From positions 1 to 28,645 of the IMG/VR virus record IMGVR_UViG_3300032331_001252: a stretch of 28,645 nucleotides of DNA. One strand, written 5' to 3'. The position numbers and the translations under genes were made by a program. This DNA is from a virus. Positions 8,066-16,264 of this stretch are shown piece by piece. The notes below the pieces were generated by a model. It was not told where the DNA came from, did not search any database, and saw only the letters and a program-made list of their open reading frames with translations. Position 1 is the first letter of the stretch. Every line of letters starts with the position of its first letter.

Positions 8066-8709
8066 TTCCTGTTATGGGGTTTGCTACAGTCAAACGCTTT
8101 GATCTTGCAGATCGTTTAGTTCATTCGATTGATCATCCCGTAGAACATTTAGTTATTATTGATAATTCTGGTACTGGCTCATACAATCCGCCTAAGAATA
8201 CTAAAGTAAAAAATACTTGGGTGATTCCCATGCCATTTGGTATTGGCCTAGTGGGTGCATGGAATCTGATTGTTAAGTCCACACCGTATGCACCCTATTG
8301 GGTGTGCGTGAATGATGATGCGTGGTTTGAGCCTGGCGCATTAAAAAAAATTTGTCATGAAGTTGATCCGACAACCATGAACTTTCCAAGCATTATCCCT
8401 CATTGGTCTTGTGCCATTTTTGGTGAAGAAGTTGTTGCTAAAGTTGGCTTGTATGATGAGCGTTTCTATCCACTCTATTTTGACGATAACGATATGGAAC
8501 GCCGTATTAAACATGCTGGATTCGAGTTCAACTGGATTGACGCTAAAGTTCATCACGATAACAGCTCAACAGTAAACTCTGGCTTTCAGGATGCAAATGG
8601 TCGCACTTTTGGTAAGAATCAAAAACTTTTGGATGAAAAGATTGCATCCGATGACTTCTCTGAAGGTAACTGGAGTTTGCAAGTGCGAAGGGATAACCGT
8701 TGGGACTAA
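8062..8709 (+). CDS. Glycosyltransferase, GT-A (GT2-like)
   Basis: A 215-aa protein starting within the stop of the GT4 gene (ATGA). 'VEHLVIIDNSGTGSY' resembles the nucleotide-binding start of GT-A folds. 'GLVGAWNLIVKSTPYAPYWVCVNDDAWFEPGAL' carries a DD-type metal motif (about D85-D86), and 'LYDERFYPLYFDDNDMERRIKHAGFEFNWIDAKVHHDNSST' matches the acidic ED/W region and late His of GT2 enzymes. No membrane segment is present, so it should act in the cytoplasm. It is likely the partner of the preceding transferase on one glycan. Confidence 0.8.
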   Translation: MIPVMGFATVKRFDLADRLVHSIDHPVEHLVIIDNSGTGSYNPPKNTKVKNTWVIPMPFGIGLVGAWNLIVKSTPYAPYWVCVNDDAWFEPGALKKICHEVDPTTMNFPSIIPHWSCAIFGEEVVAKVGLYDERFYPLYFDDNDMERRIKHAGFEFNWIDAKVHHDNSSTVNSGFQDANGRTFGKNQKLLDEKIASDDFSEGNWSLQVRRDNRWD

Positions 8710-9128
8710 AAGTTTACACGGGCGGGACTTTCGACTTGTTTCACTCAGGCCATGTAGCGTTTCTGAAGCGATGTGCAGAGATCGGCTCTGTGATTGTTTC
8801 TTTGAATACTGACGAGTTTATTGAGACCTATAAGGGTAAGCCACCTGTAATGTCTTTTGCCGAGCGTGAAGCTGTGTTGTTGTCTTGTCGATATGTTGAT
8901 TCAGTAGTGGCTAACTATGGTTGTGAAGATTCAACGATTGCTATTGACCTGGTAAAGCCGGACATGGTTATTATTGGATCTGATTGGGCTAGGCGTGACT
9001 ACTATAAGCAGATGCGTTTTGATCAAGATTGGTTAGATGAACGCGGTATTGGTCTTTGTTACATACCTTACACAAATGGCATTAGCACTACAGGACTTAA
9101 GAAGCGTATTGTAGAGCAAGTAAAATAG
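8700..9128 (+). CDS. TagD-like cytidylyltransferase
   Basis: A 142-aa nucleotidyltransferase that should activate a phosphorylated alcohol or sugar with a nucleotide, as TagD makes CDP-glycerol. It has 'YTGGTFDLFHSGH' with the HxGH active site (residues 15-18), 'MSFAEREAVLLSCRYVD', 'KPDMVIIGSDW' and a late 'ISTTGLKKRI' matching the family's ISTT motif. The start is TTG at 8700, overlapping the GT2-like gene by 10 nt, with GAAGGGA (8687-8693) as ribosome binding site. The exact substrate is unknown. A second, different enzyme of this fold lies at 26197-26631. Confidence 0.85.
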   Translation: MGLKVYTGGTFDLFHSGHVAFLKRCAEIGSVIVSLNTDEFIETYKGKPPVMSFAEREAVLLSCRYVDSVVANYGCEDSTIAIDLVKPDMVIIGSDWARRDYYKQMRFDQDWLDERGIGLCYIPYTNGISTTGLKKRIVEQVK

Positions 9129-9146
9129 GTAGAGATTGGAGTTTTT

Positions 9147-9776
9147 GTGGCTATTACTAACGGTTATTGCACTCTTAATGAACTGAAGTCGGCACTCCGC
9201 ATCCCTACCGCTGATACTGTTGATGATTCTTTGCTTGAGATGGCTGTCGAATCGGCTTCTCGCGCTGTTGATTCATACACGAACAGGTATTTCTATAACG
9301 CTGGCACAGCTATACGCTACTTTGTCGCTGATAGCAGCTTCTACACCGTCATTGATGATGCTGTAACTATCACGGAAGTTGCTACCGCTGATGATCTTGA
9401 TGCCAATTTTGGTACTGTATGGGATTCGGCTGACTATCAGAAAGAACCACTAAATAACATCTCTGGTGGTATCTCAGGATGGCCTACAACGGCTCTACGA
9501 GCCATTGACGACAAAGTGTTCCCAACTACCGGAACATACGGTTGGAAAGGTCAAGAAGCGTGTGTGAGGGTTACTGGAACTTGGGGTTGGTCAGCTATTC
9601 CTATCGCAATCAAGCAGGGAACAATTTTTACAGCTGCACGATTCTTTAAACGCAACGAATCACCCCTCGGTGTCCTATCTTCACCTGACCTCGGCTTCAT
9701 TCGTGTAGGCACACGCATTGACCCTGACGTGGCTATGATGATTGACCCTTACCGCAGTATGAGGCAGTATTACTAA
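9147..9776 (+). CDS. Head-tail connector (gp6-like)
   Basis: A 209-aa protein starting with GTG after a GGAG site. The N-terminus 'YCTLNELKSALRIPTADTVDDSLLEMAVESASRAVDSYTNRYFY' is the helical pattern of phage gp6-like head-tail adaptors. The middle is beta-rich and the end 'GTRIDPDVAMMIDPYRSM' is typical of connector proteins. The role is to dock on the portal and join the neck. It begins the connector/tail block right after the sugar cassette. Confidence 0.75.
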   Translation: MAITNGYCTLNELKSALRIPTADTVDDSLLEMAVESASRAVDSYTNRYFYNAGTAIRYFVADSSFYTVIDDAVTITEVATADDLDANFGTVWDSADYQKEPLNNISGGISGWPTTALRAIDDKVFPTTGTYGWKGQEACVRVTGTWGWSAIPIAIKQGTIFTAARFFKRNESPLGVLSSPDLGFIRVGTRIDPDVAMMIDPYRSMRQYY

Positions 9777-10183
9777 TGGCTTCCCTAAGCGACATTCGTG
9801 ACGGCATAGCCACTAACCTTGCCACAATCGTAGGTTTACGCACTACCGGATACATACCAGGTCAAGTCACTCCACCTTACGCAATAATCAGCCCAGATGG
9901 TATTGAGTATCACAAATCGTTCCATAACGGATTCAACACATACAATTTCACTATCAGTATTGTTGTTGGTCAGGCAGAGTCACGCACGGCTCAAACTATT
10001 CTTGATGGTTATTGCTCACCTACAGGTGCAACGAGTATCAAGAGTGCGATAGAATCAGATAAGACACTAGCTGGAAAGGCTTTCGATCTAGTAGTGTCTG
10101 ACATGAGAAACTATGGTTCAACAACCATTGGTGAAACAACTTACCTGGCAGCAGAGTTCAGCTGTGCTGTCCAAGCATCTTAG
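9776..10183 (+). CDS. Putative tail terminator / neck protein
   Basis: A 135-aa protein starting one base inside the preceding stop. 'LSDIRDGIATNLATIVGLRTTGYIPGQVTPPYAIISPDGIEYHKSF' followed by an alternating beta pattern and 'YLAAEFSCAVQAS' resembles small tail terminator or completion proteins, which cap the tail tube at the head side. Its place between connector and tail tube supports this. The match is by general pattern, so other neck roles remain possible. Confidence 0.55.
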   Translation: MASLSDIRDGIATNLATIVGLRTTGYIPGQVTPPYAIISPDGIEYHKSFHNGFNTYNFTISIVVGQAESRTAQTILDGYCSPTGATSIKSAIESDKTLAGKAFDLVVSDMRNYGSTTIGETTYLAAEFSCAVQAS

Positions 10184-10191
10184 GAGATAAA

Positions 10192-10605
10192 TTGGCAGTT
10201 TACGCAGCTACTGATCACAAAATCACTGTGAACGGTACTAACCTTTCAGCAGTTCTACAGAGCGTGAGCCTTGATCTTTCGGCTGACGAACTTGAAACCA
10301 CCGCATTTGGTGGCGGATGGCGTACCCGTGTTGCTGGTCTGAAGTCGGGTTCTGTAACCCTAAACTTCTTCCAGGACTTTGGTGCAGCTATGGTAGACGC
10401 AACTTTGCACCCACTATTCAACGCTGGCTCATACGCTACCGTTGTAGTGACCCCAACCAGCACCGCAACTTCGGCAACTAACCCTGCCTATACCGCAATC
10501 TGCTTGGTTTCGCAGTATCAGCCTTTCTCGGCATCCGTCGGGGACATCGCTACGCTCTCGGTAACCTGGATGACCAGCGGCACCGTGACTAGAGCTACGG
10601 CCTAA
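10192..10605 (+). CDS. Major tail tube protein
   Basis: A 137-aa protein with a TTG start preceded by AGGAGA (10182-10187). It has the compact tail-tube pattern: 'DHKITVNGTNLSAVLQSVSLDLSADELETTAFGGGWRTRVAGLKSGSVTLNFFQDF', then 'GDIATLSVTWMTSGTVTRATA' at the end. Hexamers of this protein should stack to form the tail tube. It sits directly before the chaperone frameshift pair, the usual siphovirus order. Confidence 0.85.
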   Translation: MAVYAATDHKITVNGTNLSAVLQSVSLDLSADELETTAFGGGWRTRVAGLKSGSVTLNFFQDFGAAMVDATLHPLFNAGSYATVVVTPTSTATSATNPAYTAICLVSQYQPFSASVGDIATLSVTWMTSGTVTRATA

Positions 10606-10619
10606 TCTAAGGACACAAA

Positions 10620-10871
10620 TTGAAAATCAACCTACGCATTGAGTTTCCATCCGGTGAGAAGAAAGAAGTAGTTTGTTCTGCTTCTGATCTTGTAAAGTTG
10701 GAATCTAAATTTGACATTTCGATTGCTTCACTAGAATCAAACCCTAAGTTCACGCATCTTTGTTTCTTGGCTTGGGCGAGCGAAACTCGCACTAAGGGTA
10801 CTGACAAGGACTTTGATACTTGGATGGATGGTATTGCATCTGTTGGGGCTAGTGACAAAGACCCAAAATAA
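10620..10871 (+). CDS. Tail assembly chaperone, short form
   Basis: An 83-aa protein with a TTG start, the in-frame product of the chaperone pair found between tail tube and tape measure genes. It is beta-rich at the start ('KINLRIEFPSGEKKEVV') and then helical. The reading frame ends at TAA right after the heptamer CCCAAAA. The chaperone binds the tape measure and tube subunits during tail assembly and is usually absent from the virion. Function is assigned from position, size and the frameshift signal. Confidence 0.8.
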   Translation: MKINLRIEFPSGEKKEVVCSASDLVKLESKFDISIASLESNPKFTHLCFLAWASETRTKGTDKDFDTWMDGIASVGASDKDPK

Positions 10872-11023
10872 AGGGTCTTGGTGATGAATCGGCTCATTGG
10901 TTTATTGCCACAGTTGCTTGTGAAACAGGTATCAGTCCTCGTGAACTGATGGAGTTAGACGAGCGAATGTTATGGACTTTGGGTAGGTATCTTGTTTACC
11001 GGAGTCAGAATCAAGCTAGATAA
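10620..11023 (+). CDS. Tail assembly chaperone, -1 frameshift product
   Basis: Slipping back one base on CCCAAAA bypasses the TAA at 10869 and continues 'IKGLGDESAHWFIATVACETG', then 'ISPRELMELDERMLWTLGRYL', to a TAA at 11021-11023. This adds about 51 codons to the short form, giving about 134 aa. The extension has no good start codon or ribosome binding site of its own, and 'ISPRELMELDERML' is the helical pattern common in the downstream half of phage chaperone pairs. This is the G/GT arrangement of lambda-like tails, with a canonical X XXY YYZ site. Confidence 0.8.
10862..10868 (+). promoter_or_regulatory. -1 programmed frameshift slippery site
   Basis: In the chaperone frame the bases read C CCA AAA followed by TAA. 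Both the Pro and Lys tRNAs can re-pair after a -1 slip (CCC AAA). The immediate stop codon downstream could add a pause. Confidence 0.8.
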
Positions 11024-11055
11024 AGAAGTCCCTTTCGGGGGGCTTCTTTTCTTTT
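11023..11055 (+). terminator. Hairpin terminator after chaperone
   Basis: AAGAAGTCCC (11023-11032) pairs with GGGGCTTCTT (11039-11048), with one G:T pair and a 6-nt loop, followed by TTCTTTTT. It overlaps the frameshift product's stop codon. It probably reduces transcription into the tape measure region relative to the tail tube. Confidence 0.8.
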
Positions 11056-11070
11056 TATAGGATTGTTTGT

Positions 11071-11763
11071 ATGGCTCAACTTATCACGCGCGGTGAACGA
11101 TCTGGTGTTACAGTCACCGATTGGCGAGATTTAATACGAACATTGAAATCTGTTGATCCTGCTTTGGTTAAGGAAATGCGTAAAGATTTTCGGCGTATTG
11201 GTAGACCTACTGCCCGAGCGATTTCTAAGGCCATTCCTGCTAATCCACCAACATCCGGTGTGCATAAGCTTGGTGCTAAAACTGTTTCTGGTTTTAAACC
11301 TATTATTGTTCCTGGTCGTTTGACTTGGAGTGCTAATTCTCAAAATGGTAATAAAAAGCCAAATCATACTCTTGTCAAATTGCCACGCGCAAAAACAAAA
11401 TTCAAAAACGGGGCTACTGTTTCTTCTATTGTTCGTATTGATATTGATAATGCTGCGGTTGTTATGGCCGACATGGCAGGTAAATCTGGCAAATGGATCA
11501 ATAAAAAATCAATGACTAGACCATATCATTATTCAAGGGGAAACATTTTCCAAGTGAATAAAAAAGGTGGCGTTGATCAAATGCGACAACACCGCATAAA
11601 TGGTCAAGGGCGTGGAATGATTAAAGCCCTAGATAAAAGGGGTAAACCATCTCGTTTTGTTTGGCCAGCAGCTGAATCACAAATATCAACTACTCGTTAT
11701 GAAGCTATTAAAGTTTTGAGTAATGCCTACAATCAAATCAATCAACAGTTGAGGACTAAATAA
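11071..11763 (+). CDS. Putative tail completion protein (gp10-like)
   Basis: A 230-aa basic protein. The start 'VTDWRDLIRTLKSVDPALVKEMRKDFRRIGRPTARAISKAIP' resembles the N-terminal helices of HK97 gp10-like neck/tail completion proteins. The rest has many Lys/Arg and beta stretches ('SSIVRIDIDNAAVVMADMAG') and a C-terminal helix. Genes of that type usually precede the tail tube gene. Here it lies between chaperone and tape measure, so the family call is tentative. It is translationally coupled to the tape measure gene (TAATG). Confidence 0.5.
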   Translation: MAQLITRGERSGVTVTDWRDLIRTLKSVDPALVKEMRKDFRRIGRPTARAISKAIPANPPTSGVHKLGAKTVSGFKPIIVPGRLTWSANSQNGNKKPNHTLVKLPRAKTKFKNGATVSSIVRIDIDNAAVVMADMAGKSGKWINKKSMTRPYHYSRGNIFQVNKKGGVDQMRQHRINGQGRGMIKALDKRGKPSRFVWPAAESQISTTRYEAIKVLSNAYNQINQQLRTK

Positions 11764-14366
11764 TGGCTGGAAGTATTCTTCTCCCCATCATCTCTATTTT
11801 TCAGGGAAAAGGTGTAAAAGATGCAACTGATCAACTAGGTAAACTTGGTGGTGCTGTTGGTGGCGTTAAAAAACTTTTAGGTGGTTTGGGTGCGGCCACT
11901 ATAGCTAAAGGCGCATTTGATTTTGTAAAAGATTCTGCAATTAAAGCTCGTAATTATGAGCGTGAACTAAGAGCTTTAAAAACCATTTTTGGTTCATCAG
12001 CACCAACAATGGAAAAGTTTGCTAAAGACTCAGCGAAAATTGGTTTGAGTACGGCTGAATCTGCTAAAGCATCTGTATTCTTGGGTTCGGTTTTGAAACA
12101 GTCCGGTTTTACTATGGGCAAAGTTACCGACGAAACTAAAAAACTTGTTAGTTTGGCTTCGGATCTTGCAACTGTTTATGGTTATGACGTTTCTGAAGCT
12201 TTGAGTGGTATGACGGCTTTGTTCCGTGGCGAGTATGACCCGATTGAAAAATTTGGTGTTGCTATGAAACAGGCCGAAGTTAATGCGTTGTTGCTTGAGC
12301 GTGGTCAAAAGAATTTGACTGGTAGTGCTTTACGCCAGGCACAGGCACAGGCTCGTCTAGATCTGTTGTATCAACGCTCTGCTGACTCTCAAGGTGCTTT
12401 TGCTAAAGGTCAAGGAACTTTGTTTGTTGAGCAACGCAATCTTTCTGTAGCATTTGAAAACTTCCAAGCCCAAATTGCTCAAGCATTGATTCCGGTTTTA
12501 GCTGACATGATGGCTTTGATTGGTGACTTTGTTACTAGGAATGGGCCACTTCTTACAAAAGTTTTTGAAAGTTTTGGGAAAATTATTCAAACAGTTTTTA
12601 ATGAATTAAGTGCGGATCAAGACATTCTTGATAAAGCGGTTCGTTTATTTGTTGATTTAACTAAAGTTCTTAGTTTTTTTGCCGAAATTATTGTTAAGCA
12701 TATTGCTTCGATTGTTCTTTTGGGCATTTCATACGGAGTTACTATTGGAGCTATGAAAATTTGGCAAGTTTTAATGCCAATTTTGACTGCTTCAACTTAC
12801 CTAACTAGTGGTGCTGTGACAGCGTTAAGTTACGCATTTGACATGTTAAAAGTCAAAGCAGCTATGGCTACTGCTGGAATTACTCTTGCTGTTGGTTTTA
12901 TTGCTGTTCAATCACAGTCACTTATTGATTTTGCTAGATCATTTGATGAAGTAAATGCTCAATTAGACAAATACGGTAGGGCAAGAAGTAACTTCAAAGA
13001 TAATGGCGCACTTGTTGATGAAAAAGATTTAACGGATATGCAAAAGGAACTAAAGTTCCTTACACAAATTAATAATGAATATCGAAATCGTGCCTATTTG
13101 CGTGGTGAACGAATTAAAGCACAATACGCATTGGCCGCTGCAGCTAGGGCTGAGGCAGCTGATGCTGCTGAACAATTTGCAAAAGAAATGGCCGCGTATA
13201 GGGCTGGCTTTAAAGATTTGATTTCTGCTGTTGATCCTATTGCGTATGTGTCGCGCACTATGGGTCAATTTGAACAAGCCGTGTCAAGTTCATTTCGTGC
13301 TATTTATGAGAAAATTCATAATGGTCTTAGTGAAGGTTTTTTAATCGGTACGGCTCACGATGCTTTAATCGCTTATGTTAAAGATGAAGCTAGTGCGCTT
13401 GCTACTATTGCTCGAAATCGTGATAAATGGGCTGCTCGTTATTCACTTGCTAAAACACTTATTGCTGATACAACTAAGACAGTTCAAGAGTTTGCTTCTT
13501 TAAATAATCTTTTGACTGATACCGGTAGAGAAATGACTAAAACCATTTCCTACATGGTTGGTGACATTCAGATCAGCACTACTGAAACAGTTAAGTCTGT
13601 TGGTAATGCTGCAACTATTTTGGAAAAGTATCAAAGCATTGTTGATGCTACTAAAAAGTTTTCTGAAAATGTTAGTAGTTTAGATAAATTAGGTCTTTCT
13701 ACTGGACTATTGCAACAAATTGTTGCTGGCGGTCTTGACCAGGGTGCAGCATTAGCTGAGGGTATTGTTGCTGGTGGCCCTGATGCTGTTAAGGCTATGA
13801 ATGATTCATTCCAAACTTTGACTGATTTGGGATCACAGCTTGGCACGACCGTGGCTACAACACTATATGGTGATGGTGTTGATATGTCTAATGGTTTGCT
13901 TGCAGGTTTGTTATCTGTTGAAGAAGAATTTGCTAATGCTGGTCAAACGCTGGCAGATAGTTTTCAGAAGTCTTTTGATACTGTTATGGGTCTTGCTTTG
14001 TCAGGAAAAGTATTTAAGATCCCTACCATTGATACTTCTGCTCTTGATGCTTTGATAGCTAAGTATGGAATTGTTGATGGGACTTCTGGATCTGGTGGAT
14101 CTGGTGGAACTGGTGGAACGGGTGGCCCTGTTTCTAAGTTGATTGGTTCTGGTGCTGGCGGAAATCAGGGCATGCTAGGTCTTGATACGTCGGGTATAAA
14201 TCCTTATGCGGGTCAGCAATACAGCTTCGGTGCTGGCGGTGTGCCTCAACAAGTAATTGTTAATGTTACGGTTACACCAGGTGTTGTTACTGATCCGGTA
14301 GCGATTGGTGGAAAGATTGTAGAATACATTAAAACTTATGGTCGAACAAATAAAGTAGCCTTCTAA
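11763..14366 (+). CDS. Tape measure protein
   Basis: The longest gene in the window, 867 aa. The N-terminus 'SILLPIISIFQGKGVKDATDQLGKLGGAVGGVKKLLGGLG' and the helical region with 'LSTAESAKASVFLGSVLKQSGF' and 'ALSGMTALFRGEYDPIEKFGVAMKQAEVNALL' are typical of actinophage tape measures. Hydrophobic, membrane-type segments occupy about residues 300-385. A Gly/Ser/Thr-rich linker lies near residues 773-790 and a beta-like end follows. It sets tail length. At about 0.15 nm per residue this suggests a tail near 130 nm, an estimate from the family rule only. Confidence 0.92.
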   Translation: MAGSILLPIISIFQGKGVKDATDQLGKLGGAVGGVKKLLGGLGAATIAKGAFDFVKDSAIKARNYERELRALKTIFGSSAPTMEKFAKDSAKIGLSTAESAKASVFLGSVLKQSGFTMGKVTDETKKLVSLASDLATVYGYDVSEALSGMTALFRGEYDPIEKFGVAMKQAEVNALLLERGQKNLTGSALRQAQAQARLDLLYQRSADSQGAFAKGQGTLFVEQRNLSVAFENFQAQIAQALIPVLADMMALIGDFVTRNGPLLTKVFESFGKIIQTVFNELSADQDILDKAVRLFVDLTKVLSFFAEIIVKHIASIVLLGISYGVTIGAMKIWQVLMPILTASTYLTSGAVTALSYAFDMLKVKAAMATAGITLAVGFIAVQSQSLIDFARSFDEVNAQLDKYGRARSNFKDNGALVDEKDLTDMQKELKFLTQINNEYRNRAYLRGERIKAQYALAAAARAEAADAAEQFAKEMAAYRAGFKDLISAVDPIAYVSRTMGQFEQAVSSSFRAIYEKIHNGLSEGFLIGTAHDALIAYVKDEASALATIARNRDKWAARYSLAKTLIADTTKTVQEFASLNNLLTDTGREMTKTISYMVGDIQISTTETVKSVGNAATILEKYQSIVDATKKFSENVSSLDKLGLSTGLLQQIVAGGLDQGAALAEGIVAGGPDAVKAMNDSFQTLTDLGSQLGTTVATTLYGDGVDMSNGLLAGLLSVEEEFANAGQTLADSFQKSFDTVMGLALSGKVFKIPTIDTSALDALIAKYGIVDGTSGSGGSGGTGGTGGPVSKLIGSGAGGNQGMLGLDTSGINPYAGQQYSFGAGGVPQQVIVNVTVTPGVVTDPVAIGGKIVEYIKTYGRTNKVAF

Positions 14367-14368
14367 CT

Positions 14369-15535
14369 ATGGCTGTTCCTACCTATTTAGTAACATTATC
14401 TGACGATACTGGTTCTACAAAGTATGACATTACAAGTTATGTTTTATCAGTAAACATCACTCGTGGGCGTAGTCGTGAATTAGATAAATTTGAAGCCGGA
14501 TCGTTTTCAATAACCTTACAAAATAACACCCGCTATTTTGATCCCAACAATACTTCTTCACCTATTTATACTCTCATTACGCCAAAACGATATATTGAGA
14601 TTTGGTCGGGTGGTTTAAAACAATTTGATGGTTATGTTTTGGACTGGAACTTTAGTTACGATGTTTCCGGTGAATCTATCGCTACAGTCATTGGCGCAGA
14701 TGCTTTTGGTTTTCTTGCTAATCAAGCACTAACAGGTAGTGTTACAACAGAAACATCTGAATTAACTGGTGCTAGATTAACCAAAGTTGCAGCTGATCCT
14801 AGAATAACTTGGCCCTTTGGTGGTATTTATACAGTTTTTGATGAAGGTAGACGCACATTACAGGCAGATACTATTGCAAAAAATACTAATGCCCTTGAAT
14901 ATATGCAACTTATTGAACGCACCGAGGGTGGTTATTTGTATGTTAGCCGTGATGGTGCTTTAACATTTGACCAATCTGCTAATCCATTAATTTCTCTAAT
15001 TTCATTTACTGACTCTGGTACAGCTGGCGCATACAACATTCCTTATCAGGGAATTGACATTATTTACGGGTCGGAACTTTTATATAATCAAGTAATTTTA
15101 ACCAGGCTAAATGGTGGGACTGTTACTGCGACTGCACAAACATCTATAAATACTTATGGAGCTGCCGCGTATCAAGGTGATACTTATTTGCATAATGCAA
15201 ATTCAGAAACTGAAAAACAAGCTTATTTATTAGTATCAAAGTATTCTGTGCCAGAGTATCGTTTTGATTCAGTAACAGTATCTCTTACTTCTTTAAGCGC
15301 AACTAAACAAACCAATTTATTGATTCTTGATCTAGCCAATATTGCTGATGTAACTTTTAAACCAAATCAAACCGGATCATCAATTACCAAAACTGTTCGT
15401 ATTATTGGTATTGAACATCAGATGAAACCAGATGATCACATCATCACTTACAGGTTTGCGTCTATTGTCAATGAACAGTTACTTTTAGATAATACAGTTT
15501 TCGCTAAACTAGGTTCATACGTCTTAGGATTTTAG
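14369..15535 (+). CDS. Minor tail / tail hub protein
   Basis: A 388-aa beta-rich protein directly after the tape measure. 'YDITSYVLSVNITRGRSRELDKFEAGSFSITLQNNTRYFDPNN' and 'RYIEIWSGGLKQFDGYVLDWNFSYD' are typical of tail-tip hub proteins of the gp27/Tal-like type in actinophages. The C-terminal 'VRIIGIEHQMKPDDHIITYRFAS' is also characteristic. It probably forms the baseplate hub at the end of the tail tube. There is no peptidase motif. Confidence 0.75.
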   Translation: MAVPTYLVTLSDDTGSTKYDITSYVLSVNITRGRSRELDKFEAGSFSITLQNNTRYFDPNNTSSPIYTLITPKRYIEIWSGGLKQFDGYVLDWNFSYDVSGESIATVIGADAFGFLANQALTGSVTTETSELTGARLTKVAADPRITWPFGGIYTVFDEGRRTLQADTIAKNTNALEYMQLIERTEGGYLYVSRDGALTFDQSANPLISLISFTDSGTAGAYNIPYQGIDIIYGSELLYNQVILTRLNGGTVTATAQTSINTYGAAAYQGDTYLHNANSETEKQAYLLVSKYSVPEYRFDSVTVSLTSLSATKQTNLLILDLANIADVTFKPNQTGSSITKTVRIIGIEHQMKPDDHIITYRFASIVNEQLLLDNTVFAKLGSYVLGF

Positions 15536-15543
15536 GAGCTTTA

Positions 15544-16137
15544 ATGCCATATAAAACATTTGTTACAGGTGACATTCTTGGAGCTGATGATGTCAATACT
15601 TATTTGATGAATCAGGCTGTAACGTATTTTGCTACAACAGCTGCTAGGACTGCCGCTATTGGAACTCCGACGACTGGCATGGTTTCTGCCATTGGAACTG
15701 GCGGGCAATTAACTTATTACAATGGTACTTCTTGGATTGATTTGGCTTGGGCATCAAATGTGGCCTGGACTCCAACCTATAGCACGACTGTTACGCAAGG
15801 AACTGGTGCAGTTTCAGCTGCTACTTATACCCGCATTGGTAATACTGTTATTGCTCAAGTGCAGTTCACTTTTGGAACTGCTGGTGCTGTTACTGGTGCT
15901 ATAGATTTTTCTTTGCCTGTTGCCTACACAAGTTCTACTCGTTTTACTGGGTCTGTGCGTATGGCTATTGGTGCATCAACTTATACGGGATCGGTTATTG
16001 CCAGCGGTGGTTCTGCCCGTGTTTATGCAACAAACGTGGCGGGAACTTATGCGACAGTAGCATTGACGGCTGCTGCCGTTCCTGGAACTTGGGCTTTGAA
16101 CAGTTCTTTTATTGCTCAAATGATTTACGAGGTGTAA
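15544..16137 (+). CDS. Minor tail fibre-like protein
   Basis: A 197-aa protein preceded by AGGAG. The N-terminal 'YKTFVTGDILGADDVNTYLMNQAVTYFATTAART' is a common attachment segment of actinophage tail proteins. It is followed by 'GMVSAIGTGGQLTYYNGTSWIDLAW', a short beta module, and a Thr/Ala/Gly-rich beta C-terminus that may be the receptor-facing part. It is the only obvious fibre-like gene in the window, so it is the leading candidate for host binding. The protein is short for a fibre and may trimerise. Confidence 0.7.
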   Translation: MPYKTFVTGDILGADDVNTYLMNQAVTYFATTAARTAAIGTPTTGMVSAIGTGGQLTYYNGTSWIDLAWASNVAWTPTYSTTVTQGTGAVSAATYTRIGNTVIAQVQFTFGTAGAVTGAIDFSLPVAYTSSTRFTGSVRMAIGASTYTGSVIASGGSARVYATNVAGTYATVALTAAAVPGTWALNSSFIAQMIYEV

Positions 16138-16138
16138 C

Positions 16139-16264
16139 ATGACTATTTTTATTTGTAATGCTGAGGGTTGTGCTAATCAAGGAGTTGTTTACAACTTTGG
16201 TGAGGATCATCCTACTGAAGCTATGTGTGGTGGCTGTAAAGCTATGTTGAAACCACAAGCATGA
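16139..16264 (+). CDS. 41-aa zinc-ribbon-like protein
   Basis: This short ORF has the sequence pattern 'MTIFICNAEGCANQG' then 'AMCGGCKAMLKPQA'. Four cysteines in two pairs (C6/C11 and a CGGC knuckle near residues 30-33) suggest a small zinc ribbon. Its stop overlaps the next start (ATGA), and it follows the fibre gene by one base. Function is unknown; it could be a structural or regulatory protein. Confidence 0.65.
   Translation: MTIFICNAEGCANQGVVYNFGEDHPTEAMCGGCKAMLKPQA

Noticed and set aside
10862-10871. Chaperone stop as a gene-breaking mutation
   Set aside because: The canonical slippery heptamer and a continuing conserved-looking frame point to programmed frameshifting, as is usual at this locus.
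10607-10897. Antisense 96-aa ORF over the chaperone
   Set aside because: It is a reading-frame shadow of the chaperone gene, with no ribosome site and no recognisable motif.
14079-14135. Minisatellite DNA repeat
   Set aside because: The GGT/GGA-rich run encodes a Gly/Ser/Thr linker in the tape measure, and the codons are in frame, so it is explained by the protein.
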